NCBI RefSeq assembly: GCF_009295515.1
Contig: NZ_RQVV01000036.1
Location: 1-64,000, forward strand
DNA from: Erwinia endophytica
Lineage (GTDB): Bacteria; Pseudomonadota; Gammaproteobacteria; Enterobacterales; Enterobacteriaceae
Length of the DNA stretch: 64,000 bases
Direction: 5' to 3'
Part shown: one piece after another, positions 15,543 to 26,027 of the stretch
How positions within the stretch are numbered: the first letter of the stretch is position 1
Layout: each line of letters starts with the position of its first letter
The notes under the pieces: model-generated
What the model was told of the DNA's origin: nothing
The model's input: the letters and a program-made list of their open reading frames with translations, nothing else
Databases searched by the model: none
Position numbers and translations under genes: made by a program

Positions 15543-17324
15543 TTACGCCTGTACCAACGGGCCTGGGTTTTTCAGGTACTGTTCACGGATAGCTTTTGCC
15601 GACCAGTAAGTCAGTGCCGCCACCATCCCTGTCGGGTTATACCCCAACCCCTGTGGGAAGGCTGACGCCCCCGGGACAAACACGTTAGGGACATCCCAGC
15701 TCTGCAGATAACGATTGATTGCACTGGTTTGCGGATCTTCACCCATAATCGCCCCGCCATTCATATGCGTGGTCTGATACACCGTGGTGTCGAAATGCGT
15801 GCCCGGAGCTTTGGGTGAACCGCTGATCAATTTCGGGTTCATCGCTTCGGCAATTTTATGCATCTGCCCATGCATAAACTGCGACATCTTGATGTCATTA
15901 TCCTGCCAGTCAAACGTCATCCGCAGCAGTGGTCGGCCGAAAACATCCTTGTAATTCGGATCAAGATCTAGGTAGTTATTACGGTACGACTGATGCGCAC
16001 CATGTGCATCCATCGATACATGATGCGTGTAGTGGTCGGCGACGGCCGCCTTCCATTTACTGCCCCAGTTTGGTGTGCCCGGCGGGGTCGGCAGGCCGGA
16101 GATCGGCTTCACGCCAGCCTGATTCACCCACATTGGCGAACCACCGACAAAACCATATTTGGCGTGATCGAAGTTGTCAGCGTTAAAATCGTCGATCCCT
16201 ACGCCTGCGCCGCCCGCGCCGATAAAGTTGTTGGTAAACACATCTTTATCAAAGAAGGCTTTGATGGTGGAGATGTTCTGATAGGCGAAGTTACGGCCCA
16301 CGGTCCCCTCGTTGGTCAGTGGATCGTAAGGCTTGCCGATACCGGATAACAACATCAGATGCACGTTGTGGAACTGGAAGGCTGAGAGGATCACCAAATC
16401 AGCTGGTTGCTCAATCTGGCGTCCCAGCGCATCAACATAGGTAACGCCAGTGGCTCGCTTCTTATCCGCCGTCAGGTTAACCTGCAACACATTGGCGTTT
16501 TCACGCAGCTCAAACGTCGGTTCCTGACGCAGCGCGGGCAGAATATTAACGTTCGGCGACGCTTTGGAATACATGTAGCAGGCATAGCCACTGCAGTAAC
16601 CGCAAAAGTTACATGGCCCCATCTGCGCACCGTAGAGGTTGGTATACGGGCCGGAGGTGTTGGCTGAAGGTAAATCGTAGGGGTGATAGCCAATCGATTC
16701 TGCCGCCTGGGCAAACAACTGCGCAGAGTAGGTCCGCTTTTGCGCGGGCAATGGGAATTTGTCAGAACGGTCTGGCGCAAACGGATTGCCCTTCCCCTGA
16801 CCTGTCACTTTACCTTTAACGCTCCATTCCGATCCGGAGGTGCCAAACACTTTCTCGGCCTTATCGAAGAACGGTTCCAGCTCATCATAGGTGACACCGA
16901 AATCCTGGATAGTCATCCCTTGTGGAATAAAGTTCTTGCCATAACGTTCCTGGTAATGACTGCGCATCCGCAACTCGATTGGATCAACACGAAAATGCAC
17001 GCCAGACCAGTGCAATCCTGCCCCACCGGTTCCCGTACCCGGCAAGAAAGCGGCTAACTGACGATAGGGTAATGCGGTTTGCGCCATATTATGGCGGATG
17101 GTGACGGTACTTTTCGACAGGTCCTGAAACAGCTTTTTACGGATGTTATAGGTCAGTTCATCAATCACCTGCGGATACGCGCCATCCGGCCAGGTATCAC
17201 GATGTGGACCTCGCTCCAGCGCCACAACATTCAGGCCAGCTTCGGTCAGCTCTTTCGCCATTATCGATCCAGCCCAACCAAAACCGACGATCACTGCATC
17301 CACTTTTCTCATTACATTTGCCAT
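15543..17324 (-). CDS. FAD flavoprotein subunit of gluconate 2-dehydrogenase (GMC family)
   Basis: The 593-residue protein has an N-terminal FAD-binding motif (DAVIVGFGWAGSIMAKEL), a cysteine cluster (CNFCGYCSGYACYMY) typical of gluconate/2-ketogluconate dehydrogenase large subunits, and a C-terminal GMC part with THMNGGAIMG and LGYNPTGMVAALTYWSA. It oxidises the sugar acid in the periplasm, probably gluconate to 2-ketogluconate; related enzymes use sorbitol or ketogluconate, so the substrate is inferred. It lies two bases after the small-subunit stop and eight bases before the cytochrome gene. Confidence 0.9.
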   Translation of the reverse strand: MANVMRKVDAVIVGFGWAGSIMAKELTEAGLNVVALERGPHRDTWPDGAYPQVIDELTYNIRKKLFQDLSKSTVTIRHNMAQTALPYRQLAAFLPGTGTGGAGLHWSGVHFRVDPIELRMRSHYQERYGKNFIPQGMTIQDFGVTYDELEPFFDKAEKVFGTSGSEWSVKGKVTGQGKGNPFAPDRSDKFPLPAQKRTYSAQLFAQAAESIGYHPYDLPSANTSGPYTNLYGAQMGPCNFCGYCSGYACYMYSKASPNVNILPALRQEPTFELRENANVLQVNLTADKKRATGVTYVDALGRQIEQPADLVILSAFQFHNVHLMLLSGIGKPYDPLTNEGTVGRNFAYQNISTIKAFFDKDVFTNNFIGAGGAGVGIDDFNADNFDHAKYGFVGGSPMWVNQAGVKPISGLPTPPGTPNWGSKWKAAVADHYTHHVSMDAHGAHQSYRNNYLDLDPNYKDVFGRPLLRMTFDWQDNDIKMSQFMHGQMHKIAEAMNPKLISGSPKAPGTHFDTTVYQTTHMNGGAIMGEDPQTSAINRYLQSWDVPNVFVPGASAFPQGLGYNPTGMVAALTYWSAKAIREQYLKNPGPLVQA

Positions 17325-17326
17325 GA

Positions 17327-18064
17327 TTATGCTCTTTCCCCACGCATAGACACCGGAGGGAACGGGTAGCGTTCCCCGCGTTCAACCCAGTCCATAAAGT
17401 CCGCACGGGCACCAGGGAAGTTAATCAGCGTCCAGCCGACCATCCCCTGATTACCACCGTGGATCGGATCGCTGAAAAACCCTTCACGAGTGTTTTGCAG
17501 CAGGAAAGAGAAAAAAACAGTGGCCGGAACCTGCCTGAACTCAACATGGCCTGCTTCAAAAGCCTGCAACAACGCATCCTGCTGGTCACCGCTCAGTTGA
17601 GAAAAGGTCTTACCCAGCTGAGCTTTCGCGACAGCATCCGCATCGGCGATGCCCAGGCGGTAAATATCCCGGGGGATCAAGGGCAGCTGGTAGCCTAACG
17701 CCGGATCGGCATCCGGATGGAAAGGCCCCTGCATATACCAGTTGGCGCCGGTACCGTACGGGGTATTCATCTGTCTGTCGATATACTCCGGTACTCCCGC
17801 TTCCAGCGCACCAGGCCCTCGCTCGTCAGCAGGGATTAAGCGGGCCACCGCCGCCTGTAAAAAAGCGTATTCCTCCGGGGTAAACCAGGTGGGTTGATAA
17901 TCGCGGGCTTTCTGCGTACCAGCGGGAATATGATCTTTGGCTACCGCTGGTGCGGCGGCGGTAAGTGCGCCCAGTCCACTGCCGCTAATCGCCATGGCGG
18001 GTGCCAGGGTAATGGTCTTCAGCAAAAAATCCCGACGGGAACTTCCTGTTTTTTCTTTCGACAT
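17327..18064 (-). CDS. Gluconate 2-dehydrogenase small (gamma) subunit, Tat-exported
   Basis: The 245-residue protein opens with a twin-arginine signal (SSRRDFLLK followed by a hydrophobic stretch ending AVA). The remainder matches the subunit 3 family: [30 protein letters not shown] and [16 protein letters not shown]. This subunit carries the flavoprotein across the inner membrane by the Tat system and stabilises it. It is first in the operon, 109 bases downstream of a GntR-type palindrome. Confidence 0.9.
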   Translation of the reverse strand: MSKEKTGSSRRDFLLKTITLAPAMAISGSGLGALTAAAPAVAKDHIPAGTQKARDYQPTWFTPEEYAFLQAAVARLIPADERGPGALEAGVPEYIDRQMNTPYGTGANWYMQGPFHPDADPALGYQLPLIPRDIYRLGIADADAVAKAQLGKTFSQLSGDQQDALLQAFEAGHVEFRQVPATVFFSFLLQNTREGFFSDPIHGGNQGMVGWTLINFPGARADFMDWVERGERYPFPPVSMRGERA

Positions 18065-18172
18065 GACATTGCCTTATCAAGCTAAGGCCTGGTAACAAAA
18101 CCAGGGGATCACCGTTGCTTGCAGTATTTTTTATAGAAGTGAAGTAAGAATAATGGCGTCATTACCGGGGTG

Positions 18173-18188
18173 ATGTTACCGGTAACAT
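18173..18188. promoter_or_regulatory. GntR-type operator (perfect 16-bp palindrome)
   Basis: ATGTTACCGGTAACAT is a perfect palindrome and agrees with the known gluconate repressor (GntR) operator pattern of enterobacteria. It lies between the divergent gluconate dehydrogenase operon and the MFS transporter gene, 109 bases before the former. It strongly suggests induction by gluconate. No other feature is seen in the AT-rich gap 18065-18423. Confidence 0.75.
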
Positions 18189-18423
18189 TCGTGAAAAATT
18201 ATACCCTGGATTTTTTCAAATATTTATCATAAACAAACAAAATGGCACAAATTAATTAACACAAGTTCACCATATCAGATATAAATTTTTAAATTCAATA
18301 ACAAATCAACATTTTGTGCTTAATTTTCTTACTGGCAACTGCAATTCAAAATTTAACTCCTGTCTTTACCCCTTAGGATTGGAGGTTCCTTATAAATAAG
18401 AATAACCAGGTTACAAAAACAGC

Positions 18424-19836
18424 ATGAGTGAAACCAGTACGGCCGGTCGACTGCCGTCCAGCGAGAAATTTAATACCCCACGCCTGTCCACCAGAATCGA
18501 TGCTCTACCCGCTTCCGCCGGGCTATGGCGCTTTATTGCGCTACTGTCTCTCGGCGGATTTTTTGAACTCTACGACCTATTCCAAACCGGTTATATCAGC
18601 TCGGGACTGATGGCGGAAAACATCTTTCACCTCGGTCGCCAGGGCGTATTTGGCCTTTCTGACCAGGCGGCATTCGCCTCATCAACGTTCCTCGGTCTGT
18701 TTGTCGGCGCCAGTCTGCTGGCGCCCTACGCCGACCGCTTTGGCCGTCGCCTGACATTTATGTTTGCACTGGCCTGGTATGGCTGCTTTTCATTGCTCAT
18801 GGCCTTTCAGGGGCAGGCGGAATGGATCATCTTCTGCCGTTTCCTGGTCGGCGTCGGGCTGGGCGTTGAGCTGGTGACCATCGATACCTATCTGACTGAA
18901 TGTGTCCCCAGCAACCTGCGTAGCAAAGCGTTCGCGTTTGCCTTCTTCGTGCAATTTTTATCAGTGCCGGCGGTAGCGCTGATGTCCTGGTGGCTGGTGC
19001 CGAAAACTATCCTCGGGTTAACCGGCTGGCGATATGTGGTGATCGCCGGCGCTCTGTGTTCGCTGGTTATCTGGCTTATCCGCAAAAACTTGCCAGAATC
19101 TCCGCGCTGGCTGGCGCAGCAGGGCAAGCACCGCGAAGCGCATCAGGCCGTCAGTCTGATGGAAGCTCGTTGCGGCGTACCGTCTACGGAGCCCCCGGCT
19201 GATGAGATGGAAACGAATGAAATTATTGAGGAAAAAGGTACCTTTCGCGACATCTGGCGACCGGAATACCGTCAGCGTACATTGATGCTGGTCGTGATGA
19301 ACATTTTTCAGGCGATTGGCTTCTTCGGCTTTGGCAACTGGTTGCCCGCGCTGCTGTCCGGCAAAGGCACCAGCATCACCCACAGTTTACTCTACGCCTT
19401 TTTCATCACTCTCGCTTACCCTCTCGGCTCATTGCTTTGCAGTCGTTATGCCGATCGGCTCGAAAACAAATGGCAAATTGTCCTGTCGTCGCTGATGACG
19501 GTAATTTTCGGCACGCTGTTTGCGCTGCAGAGTAACCCGGTGCTGCTCATTATCTGCGGCTTCTGTATCACCTGGTCGAACGCCTGGCTGACCTGGAGCT
19601 ATCATGCCTATCAAACCGAAGTGTTTCCCACCTTTATCCGCGCCCGGGCGGTTGGCTTCTGTTACTCATTCAGTCGCCTTTCAACCGTATTCAGCAGTAT
19701 TCTGATCGGGATGATTTTGCAGGTAGCCGGCACGCAGGGGGTGATCGCCTTTATCGTCGTCAGTATGCTGATTGTCATGCTGGTGATTGGCGTGTTCGGC
19801 CCGAAAACGCGGGGCCTGGATCTGGAGAATATCTAA
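18424..19836 (+). CDS. MFS transporter, sugar-porter type
   Basis: The 470-residue protein has about 12 membrane segments with the sugar-porter loops (ADRFGRRLTFMF, and the PESPRWLAQQGK motif after helix 6) and a C-terminal RARAVGFCYSFSRL block. The family imports sugars or organic acids with protons. It is divergent from the gluconate dehydrogenase operon and shares its GntR-type operator, so gluconate or a ketogluconate is a reasonable substrate guess, but the sequence does not settle this. Confidence 0.85.
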   Translation: MSETSTAGRLPSSEKFNTPRLSTRIDALPASAGLWRFIALLSLGGFFELYDLFQTGYISSGLMAENIFHLGRQGVFGLSDQAAFASSTFLGLFVGASLLAPYADRFGRRLTFMFALAWYGCFSLLMAFQGQAEWIIFCRFLVGVGLGVELVTIDTYLTECVPSNLRSKAFAFAFFVQFLSVPAVALMSWWLVPKTILGLTGWRYVVIAGALCSLVIWLIRKNLPESPRWLAQQGKHREAHQAVSLMEARCGVPSTEPPADEMETNEIIEEKGTFRDIWRPEYRQRTLMLVVMNIFQAIGFFGFGNWLPALLSGKGTSITHSLLYAFFITLAYPLGSLLCSRYADRLENKWQIVLSSLMTVIFGTLFALQSNPVLLIICGFCITWSNAWLTWSYHAYQTEVFPTFIRARAVGFCYSFSRLSTVFSSILIGMILQVAGTQGVIAFIVVSMLIVMLVIGVFGPKTRGLDLENI

Positions 19837-20043
19837 AACGGTGGTGGGAGCATTGAGGCTCCTGCCCTCAGCGGTGAACTGACGCTCCAGACGGTAACAC
19901 CTGCCGGATATCGTCAGTCCCTCAAAATATTCATCCGCTATTTTTCGCCAGGCGGCAGTTCGCCTGTAATCAATAGAAACAACAGCAATGAGATTATTAA
20001 CAGCGAAAAGCGTTATAAAAAGGAAATAATGCCTGGAGTTCTT

Positions 20044-21270
20044 ATGTTTAAATCTTTTTTCCCGCGGCCTGTACTCTTTTTTAGCAGCGTCGTTATCTGG
20101 TCTGCCCTGGCCATCCTGGTGTGGTTCGGAGGAGGGCATGACTGGCTTTTGCACCTCTCGTTTTTTTCCCATGGCGCCAATACTCCGCTCCCCAATAACG
20201 CCCTGCGCTTTATTGCACCGTCCGGCCTGGCTTTCTATCTTTATTATCTGGTGGTGGTCGCGCTGTTTGCCGGCTTCTGGTTTCTGTTCAGCCCCCATCC
20301 GTGGCAGCGCTGGTCGGTGCTGGGCTCAGCCCTGATTATCTTTGTTACCTGGTTTTCCGTGCAGGTCGGCGTGGCGGTCAATGCCTGGTATGGTCCGTTT
20401 TACGATTTGATCCAGAGCGCGATGGCCCATCCCAATACGGTGACCATTACCACTTTCTACCGTCAGTTGACAGACTTTCTCAGTATCGCGCTGATTGCGG
20501 TAGTGATGAACGTGTTGAATATGTTTTTCGTCAGCCACTATGTGTTCCGCTGGCGGACGGCGATGAACGATTACTATATGGCGCACTGGTCGGAACTGCG
20601 TGAAATTGAAGGGGCCGCCCAACGTGTGCAGGAAGATACGATGCGCTTCTCCTCCACGCTGGAAGATATGGGGGTCAGCTTTATCAATTCCATCATGACG
20701 CTAATCGCCTTTCTGCCGGTGCTGGTCGCGTTATCGATACACGTTAAAACCGTGCCAATTCTCGGTAGTATTCCTTACGCACTGGTCGTTGCTGCCGTGT
20801 TGTGGTCCCTACTGGGTACCGGGATGCTGGCAATCATCGGGATCAAGCTGCCTGGGTTGTCGTTCCGCAATCAGCGCGTGGAAGCGGCCTACCGTAAAGA
20901 ACTGGTGTATGGTGAAGACGATCCCCACCGCGCCAGGCCGCCCACAGTGAAAGATCTGTTCCATAACGTGCGTAAGAACTACTTCCGCCTGTACTTCCAC
21001 TATCTGTATTTCAATATTGCGCGCATTCTCTATCTACAGGTGGATGCGGTGTTCAGTCTGTTTGTGCTGTTCCCATCGATTATCACCGGCGCGATTACGC
21101 TGGGACTGATGACACAGATAACCAATGTCTTCGATCAGGTACGCAGTTCGTTCCAGTATCTGATTAACTCATGGACCACGCTGGTTGAACTGCTGTCGAT
21201 CTATAAACGTCTGCGCAGTTTTGAGCAAACCCTGAATTCGTTACCTGATCATGAAGATGTGACGGCTTAG
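20044..21270 (+). CDS. sbmA: SbmA/BacA-family peptide importer
   Basis: The 408-residue protein has about eight membrane segments and matches E. coli SbmA along its length in memory: MFKSFFP start, [59 protein letters not shown] and the C-terminal [12 protein letters not shown]. SbmA is a proton-driven inner-membrane importer of proline-rich peptides, microcins B17 and J25 and bleomycin. The start at 20044 is chosen by that alignment, with GGAG upstream; ATG at 20029 with AAGGAAA is the alternative. It is transcribed alone. Confidence 0.93.
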   Translation: MFKSFFPRPVLFFSSVVIWSALAILVWFGGGHDWLLHLSFFSHGANTPLPNNALRFIAPSGLAFYLYYLVVVALFAGFWFLFSPHPWQRWSVLGSALIIFVTWFSVQVGVAVNAWYGPFYDLIQSAMAHPNTVTITTFYRQLTDFLSIALIAVVMNVLNMFFVSHYVFRWRTAMNDYYMAHWSELREIEGAAQRVQEDTMRFSSTLEDMGVSFINSIMTLIAFLPVLVALSIHVKTVPILGSIPYALVVAAVLWSLLGTGMLAIIGIKLPGLSFRNQRVEAAYRKELVYGEDDPHRARPPTVKDLFHNVRKNYFRLYFHYLYFNIARILYLQVDAVFSLFVLFPSIITGAITLGLMTQITNVFDQVRSSFQYLINSWTTLVELLSIYKRLRSFEQTLNSLPDHEDVTA

Positions 21271-21278
21271 CCAGAAAC

Positions 21279-21300
21279 AGGGGCGGATCACTTCGCCCCT
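21279..21300 (+). terminator. Hairpin after sbmA
   Basis: AGGGGCG (21279-21285) pairs with CGCCCCT (21294-21300) over an 8-base loop, eight bases after the sbmA stop. No T-run follows. Confidence 0.5.
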
Positions 21301-21445
21301 CCGCGAATCAATGCAGGACCTTGCCCCTGAAGCCGCCTCGCTGCTTTGTGCATCCCGCGCCTGTGCGGTTTAAAAACACCTGTCGCATTTTTCCTGCAAC
21401 TTACATTATCAGGGTATATACTGAAATATTCAGAATGGAGATAAC

Positions 21446-21490
21446 ATGTTAAATAGATTTAAAAGCCACAGGAATAAGATTTTTCCTTAG
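21446..21490 (+). CDS. Possible very small ORF with strong ribosome binding site
   Basis: TGGAGATAAC precedes an ATG opening a 14-codon frame (MLNRFKSHRNKIFP). In the next frame the sequence continues as a hydrophobic stretch (FLSGIVNLLTLSFFINV) to a TAG; skipping one base would give a 28-residue membrane peptide. A weak terminator-like hairpin (AAGGC/GCCTT plus six T) follows at 21628-21658. It could be a broken or frameshifted small toxin-like gene, or chance. Confidence 0.25.
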   Translation: MLNRFKSHRNKIFP

Positions 21491-21699
21491 TGGAATCGTT
21501 AATTTATTAACACTTTCATTTTTCATCAACGTATAGCGACATTATGTGTTGATGATATCTGGCTTATTCTATCGCCAGAAAAATTAAGAAAAGTCCGCAA
21601 ATAAAAAAACACGACAGTATGATAATTAAGGCTTTTTCCTATTGTGTTGGCCTTTTTTATCTTATTTTACCGATTCGCCATAAATTTAAAATTGCAGTA

Positions 21700-21922
21700 G
21701 TAATAACTTTTATTATAAAGTCCCGACTATCGCTTAAAAAAACACTGTAGAAATAAACGGATTTTCTAATAATCACAGGTGGTTACTCAGCTAAGTTTTA
21801 TTTGTCTGTTACGGGTAAATACAGAAAAATCACCTTGTCACCGCCCACAGACATAGCACCAGTGTCATCACGTCAACACCAGGGCGTTATACCGGGCAGG
21901 TCGCAAGACCTGCTTTTTTTTT
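21700..21922 (+). ncRNA. Candidate small RNA ending at strong terminator
   Basis: A strong intrinsic terminator at 21896-21922 is more than 600 bases from the nearest upstream gene end. A promoter-like pair (TTGCAG, 16 bases, TATAAA) lies near 21693-21720. Together they could define a transcript of about 200 nt with no convincing ORF. I do not recognise it as a known Hfq-dependent RNA. The transcript is inference. Confidence 0.3.
21896..21922 (+). terminator. Strong intrinsic terminator
   Basis: GCAGGTC (21896-21902) pairs with GACCTGC (21907-21913) around a GCAA tetraloop, followed by nine T residues. It faces the plus strand and has no coding gene close upstream. Confidence 0.85.
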
Positions 21923-22115
21923 ATATCGACATGATCGATTGCCCAGCCCCCGTGTTGTCAGCCTGGCACAACGCCAGGCCTGGGGGCCAGGCTAACGGAA
22001 GATGCTAAGCATCACCGCCACCCGGCGGGTTAGATGAAACCCGCGACAGCGGCTATACCTCTGATTCTGGCTGGACTCAGACCGACGAGGTTATATCTGC
22101 TCACTCCGGCAGCGT

Positions 22116-23420
22116 TCAGGAAGCGGATGCCAGACGCTTGATTTTCGCCTCATAGGCCAGCGCCTGCTCACTGTCAAACTGGTTCTCCCATTTAGCAATC
22201 ACCAGTACCGCCAGGGCGTTACCTATCACATTCAGCGCGGTACGGGCCATATCCATGATACGATCCACTCCGGCAATAAACGCCAGACCTTCCAGTGGGA
22301 TCCCCACACTCCCCAGCGTCGCCAGCAGAACCACGAATGAAACGCCCGGTACACCTGCAATGCCCTTCGAGGTCACCATCAGTGTCAGTACCAACACGAT
22401 TTCCTGACCAACAGACAGTTCAATGCCATACAACTGAGCGATAAAGATTGCCGCGATGCTCTGATACAACGTCGAACCATCCAGGTTAAAGGAATAACCG
22501 GTCGGCACGACAAAACTGGTGATCGACTTCGGCGCGCCATACGCCTCCATCTTCTCCATAATCCGTGGCAACACAGTTTCAGAACTGGAGGTGGAGTAAG
22601 CCAGGATCAGTTCATCCTTCAGAATACGCATCAACGTGGTAATGCGCAGCTTACAAAAACGCGCCACCGCCCCCAGGACCACAAAAGCGAAAAACAGGAT
22701 CGCGGCATAAACCAGGATAACCAGCTTAGCCAGCGGCCACAGTGAAGCAAATCCAAAGTTAGCAATGGTCACCGAGATCAGTGCAAACACCCCTACCGGC
22801 GCATAACGCATAATCATATGCGTCACTTTGAACATCGTTTCAGAGGTGGAACGGAACACCTTCAGCAACGGCTCACGATGTTCTGACGGCAACGAGGACA
22901 GACCCAGACCAAACAGAACCGAGAAGAAGATGATTGGCAGCATGTCACCTTTAGCGAACGCCGCGAAAATATTCGGCGGGATCAGCGACAAAATGGTGGT
23001 GACCAGACTATGCGCGCCACTTTCCACTTGCGCGGTGGTGGCTTCATATTTAGAAATGTCCACCGTTGCCAGCGTTGACATATCAATGCCGTAGCCTGGT
23101 TTAAACACATTCGCCAGGGTAATACCTACCACAATGGCAATGGTGGTGATCACTTCAAAATAGATGATGGTTTTCAAACCGATTCGTCCCAGCTTCTTTG
23201 CATCGCCCACCCCGGCGATACCGACAATCAGCGTGGAAATCACAATAGGCACGACAATCATTTTGATCAGTCGGATAAAGATATCTCCGGCAGGACTGAG
23301 AATGTTATTGATTAACCATTCACGATTTTCCGGTTGATTATGCAATATCGCGCCGACGAGTATCCCCAGAACCAGTGCCGTCATTATTTGCCAGGCCAGG
23401 CTAAATTTTGCTGCTTTCAT
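22116..23420 (-). CDS. gltP: Glutamate/aspartate:proton symporter GltP
   Basis: The 434-residue protein is a member of the dicarboxylate/amino acid:cation symporter family and matches E. coli GltP closely: SPAGDIFIRLIKMIVVPIVI, ILAYSTSSSETVLPRI (the serine-rich re-entrant loop), SFNLDGSTLYQS and MVTSKGIAGVPGVSFVVLLA. It imports glutamate and aspartate with protons. The ATG at 23420 follows AAGGAA; an upstream TTG at 23438 was rejected. It is divergent from acs across about 530 bases, as neighbours of the same E. coli region. Confidence 0.94.
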   Translation of the reverse strand: MKAAKFSLAWQIMTALVLGILVGAILHNQPENREWLINNILSPAGDIFIRLIKMIVVPIVISTLIVGIAGVGDAKKLGRIGLKTIIYFEVITTIAIVVGITLANVFKPGYGIDMSTLATVDISKYEATTAQVESGAHSLVTTILSLIPPNIFAAFAKGDMLPIIFFSVLFGLGLSSLPSEHREPLLKVFRSTSETMFKVTHMIMRYAPVGVFALISVTIANFGFASLWPLAKLVILVYAAILFFAFVVLGAVARFCKLRITTLMRILKDELILAYSTSSSETVLPRIMEKMEAYGAPKSITSFVVPTGYSFNLDGSTLYQSIAAIFIAQLYGIELSVGQEIVLVLTLMVTSKGIAGVPGVSFVVLLATLGSVGIPLEGLAFIAGVDRIMDMARTALNVIGNALAVLVIAKWENQFDSEQALAYEAKIKRLASAS

Positions 23421-23952
23421 AATATTTTTCCTTAACAAAACCCACGATCCGCGTGTGGCATGCGAAATGAATTACTCTCACGGGAGATCAAACCGAAATA
23501 GGCTAATTCGCGGATAATGGATGGTTGCACCCTGATTTGCAGGCGCGTAATCAGTACCATTTTCACAGGTATAAATGCAACCCTATGTGATATACGGCCA
23601 GAATATCATCAACTCTCAGGATAAAGAACTGAACTCATCATCGCTAAGTAACTCATTGTTATAATTGGTAATATTTACACACCCTGCCGCATAGTTATGC
23701 AAAACAAACCCCAAATTCGCAACATCACCAACGTTTAATCGCCTTTATTTTGACCTGTTTTTTTCTCACCGTGGCAGTTTTGAGGGGGTGGGAACAAGGG
23801 CAAACGTTTCATTCAGGTTCGGTAATTTTTTCGCTGCTTTCATCACATACAGTGACGACGTGATCCAGGACGCAAAAAACAAACAAATCTTATCGCCTCG
23901 CTTCATTCAACCTTTTATTGACATATCATTAACATATTCAAGGAGATTAGCT
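23421..23952. other. Divergent gltP-acs intergenic region
   Basis: About 530 bases separate the two start codons. An in-frame upstream extension of acs to 23788 exists but lacks family similarity. I see no clear CRP site that I could defend, though acs is usually under CRP control. No RNA gene is evident. Confidence 0.4.
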
Positions 23953-25917
23953 ATGATCCAACCACACCGTCATTCCGTTCCCGCAAATATTGCGGAAAAT
24001 ACCCTGATCAACGCGCAACAATATCAGTCGATGTACCAGCACTCGGTGCAGGACCCCGAAGCATTCTGGGGAGAACAAGGTAAAATCCTCGACTGGATCA
24101 AGCCTTATTCAACGGTGAAAAATACCTCGTTCGCACCGGGCAATATCAACATCCGTTGGTTTGAAGACGGTACGCTGAACCTTACCGCTAATTGCCTTGA
24201 TCGACACCTGCACAGTCGCGGAGATCATCCGGCCATTATCTGGGAAGGTGATGACGCCAGTGAAAGCAAGACACTGACCTTCCGGGAACTGCATCGCGAA
24301 GTTTGTCGCTTCGCTAACTCACTAAAAGAACTCGGCGTGAATAAAGGCGATGTCGTCGCCATTTATATGCCGATGGTGCCGGAAGCTGCCATCGCCATGC
24401 TGGCCTGCGCACGCATTGGCGCTATTCATTCGGTGATTTTTGGCGGCTTCTCGCCTGAAGCGGTCGCCGGGCGCATTATCGATTCTAATGCCAGACTGGT
24501 GATCACCGCAGATGAGGGCGTTCGCGCTGGCCGTCGTATTCCGCTGAAGAAAAATGTTGATGATGCACTGGCTAACCCTAACGTTAAAACGATGACTCAT
24601 GTGGTGGTGTTCAAACGTACCGGTAACACGATCAACTGGCAGCATGGCCGCGATATCTGGTGGCACGAGCTGGTGAATAAAGCCAGCACGCACCACCAGC
24701 CGGAAGAGATGCAGGCGGAAGACCCGCTGTTTATCCTTTATACCTCCGGTTCGACCGGCAAACCCAAAGGGGTTCTGCATACGACTGGCGGCTATCTGGT
24801 TTATGCCGCGACCACCTTTAAATATGTCTTTGATTATCATCCAGAAGATATCTACTGGTGTACCGCCGACGTTGGCTGGATAACGGGCCACAGCTATTTA
24901 CTGTACGGTCCGCTGGCCTGTGGCGCCACCACACTCATGTTTGAGGGCGTACCAAACTGGCCGCAGCCCAGTCGTCTGGCAGAAGTGGTGGATAAACATA
25001 AAGTGACCCTGCTTTACACCGCGCCGACCGCGATCCGCGCCCTGATGGCCGAAGGCGATAAAGCCATTACCGGCACCGATCGCACCAGTCTGCGTATTAT
25101 GGGGTCGGTTGGTGAACCGATTAACCCGGAAGCCTGGGAGTGGTACTACCATAAAATTGGCAACGGCCGCTGCCCAATAGTCGACACCTGGTGGCAGACG
25201 GAGACCGGCGGTTTCATGATAACGCCTCTGCCGGGTGCCACGGAGTTAAAAGCAGGTTCCGCCACTAAACCATTCTTTGGCGTACAGCCCGCACTGGTGG
25301 ATAACGAAGGTAACGCGCTGGAAGGCGTCAGTGAAGGTAATCTGGTGATTGTCGACTCCTGGCCGGGGCAGGCCCGTTCCCTGTTCGGCGATCACCCGCG
25401 CTTCGAGCAAACCTATTTCTCCACCTTCAAAAATATGTATTTCAGCGGGGATGGCGCTCGTCGTGATGAAGACGGTTATTACTGGATAACGGGACGGGTT
25501 GACGATGTGCTAAATGTTTCCGGTCACCGACTGGGCACCGCTGAAATTGAATCGGCGTTAGTTTCACATCCTAAAATTGCCGAAGCCGCCGTGGTGGGGT
25601 TCCCACACCATCTAAAAGGCCAGGCTATTTACGCCTATATCACCCTGAACAGCGGAGAAGAACCCACTCCAGAGCTGTACAACGAGGTGCGTGGTTGGGT
25701 GCGTAAAGAGATCGGCCCGATAGCCACCCCTGATGTGCTGCACTGGACTGATTCATTGCCGAAAACCCGTTCCGGTAAAATTATGCGTCGTATCCTGCGC
25801 AAAATTGCCGCTGGTGATATCGGTAATCTGGGCGATATCTCAACCCTCGCCGATCCTGGCGTAGTGGAAAAACTACTCGAAGAGAAACGCGCGATTCACA
25901 TGTCGGAACCGCGCTGA
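23953..25917 (+). CDS. acs: Acetyl-CoA synthetase
   Basis: The 654-residue enzyme, E. coli length, makes acetyl-CoA from acetate, ATP and CoA through acetyl-AMP. Visible motifs: the P-loop [40 protein letters not shown] and the C-terminal [10 protein letters not shown] whose lysine is the site of regulatory acetylation in the family. AGGAG stands seven bases before the ATG at 23953. In E. coli acs is followed by yjcH and actP; neither is here, as a minus-strand aldo/keto reductase follows directly. Confidence 0.96.
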   Translation: MIQPHRHSVPANIAENTLINAQQYQSMYQHSVQDPEAFWGEQGKILDWIKPYSTVKNTSFAPGNINIRWFEDGTLNLTANCLDRHLHSRGDHPAIIWEGDDASESKTLTFRELHREVCRFANSLKELGVNKGDVVAIYMPMVPEAAIAMLACARIGAIHSVIFGGFSPEAVAGRIIDSNARLVITADEGVRAGRRIPLKKNVDDALANPNVKTMTHVVVFKRTGNTINWQHGRDIWWHELVNKASTHHQPEEMQAEDPLFILYTSGSTGKPKGVLHTTGGYLVYAATTFKYVFDYHPEDIYWCTADVGWITGHSYLLYGPLACGATTLMFEGVPNWPQPSRLAEVVDKHKVTLLYTAPTAIRALMAEGDKAITGTDRTSLRIMGSVGEPINPEAWEWYYHKIGNGRCPIVDTWWQTETGGFMITPLPGATELKAGSATKPFFGVQPALVDNEGNALEGVSEGNLVIVDSWPGQARSLFGDHPRFEQTYFSTFKNMYFSGDGARRDEDGYYWITGRVDDVLNVSGHRLGTAEIESALVSHPKIAEAAVVGFPHHLKGQAIYAYITLNSGEEPTPELYNEVRGWVRKEIGPIATPDVLHWTDSLPKTRSGKIMRRILRKIAAGDIGNLGDISTLADPGVVEKLLEEKRAIHMSEPR

Positions 25918-26027
25918 TAACCACAAAGCCATGGATGGGCTGGGGGCTGTCGCCAGGACGGTAACAGAACCAGACACACGACAACCGCTGAAAACCGGCT
26001 CAGGTGTCGCCAGATTCAAACCACGCT

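Noticed and set aside
19681-20298. 205-codon minus-strand frame overlapping the MFS 3' end and sbmA 5' end
   Set aside because: Composition typical of an antisense shadow, no start signal, overlaps two well-supported genes.
24322-24891. 189-codon minus-strand frame inside acs
   Set aside because: Antisense shadow of a highly conserved enzyme gene.
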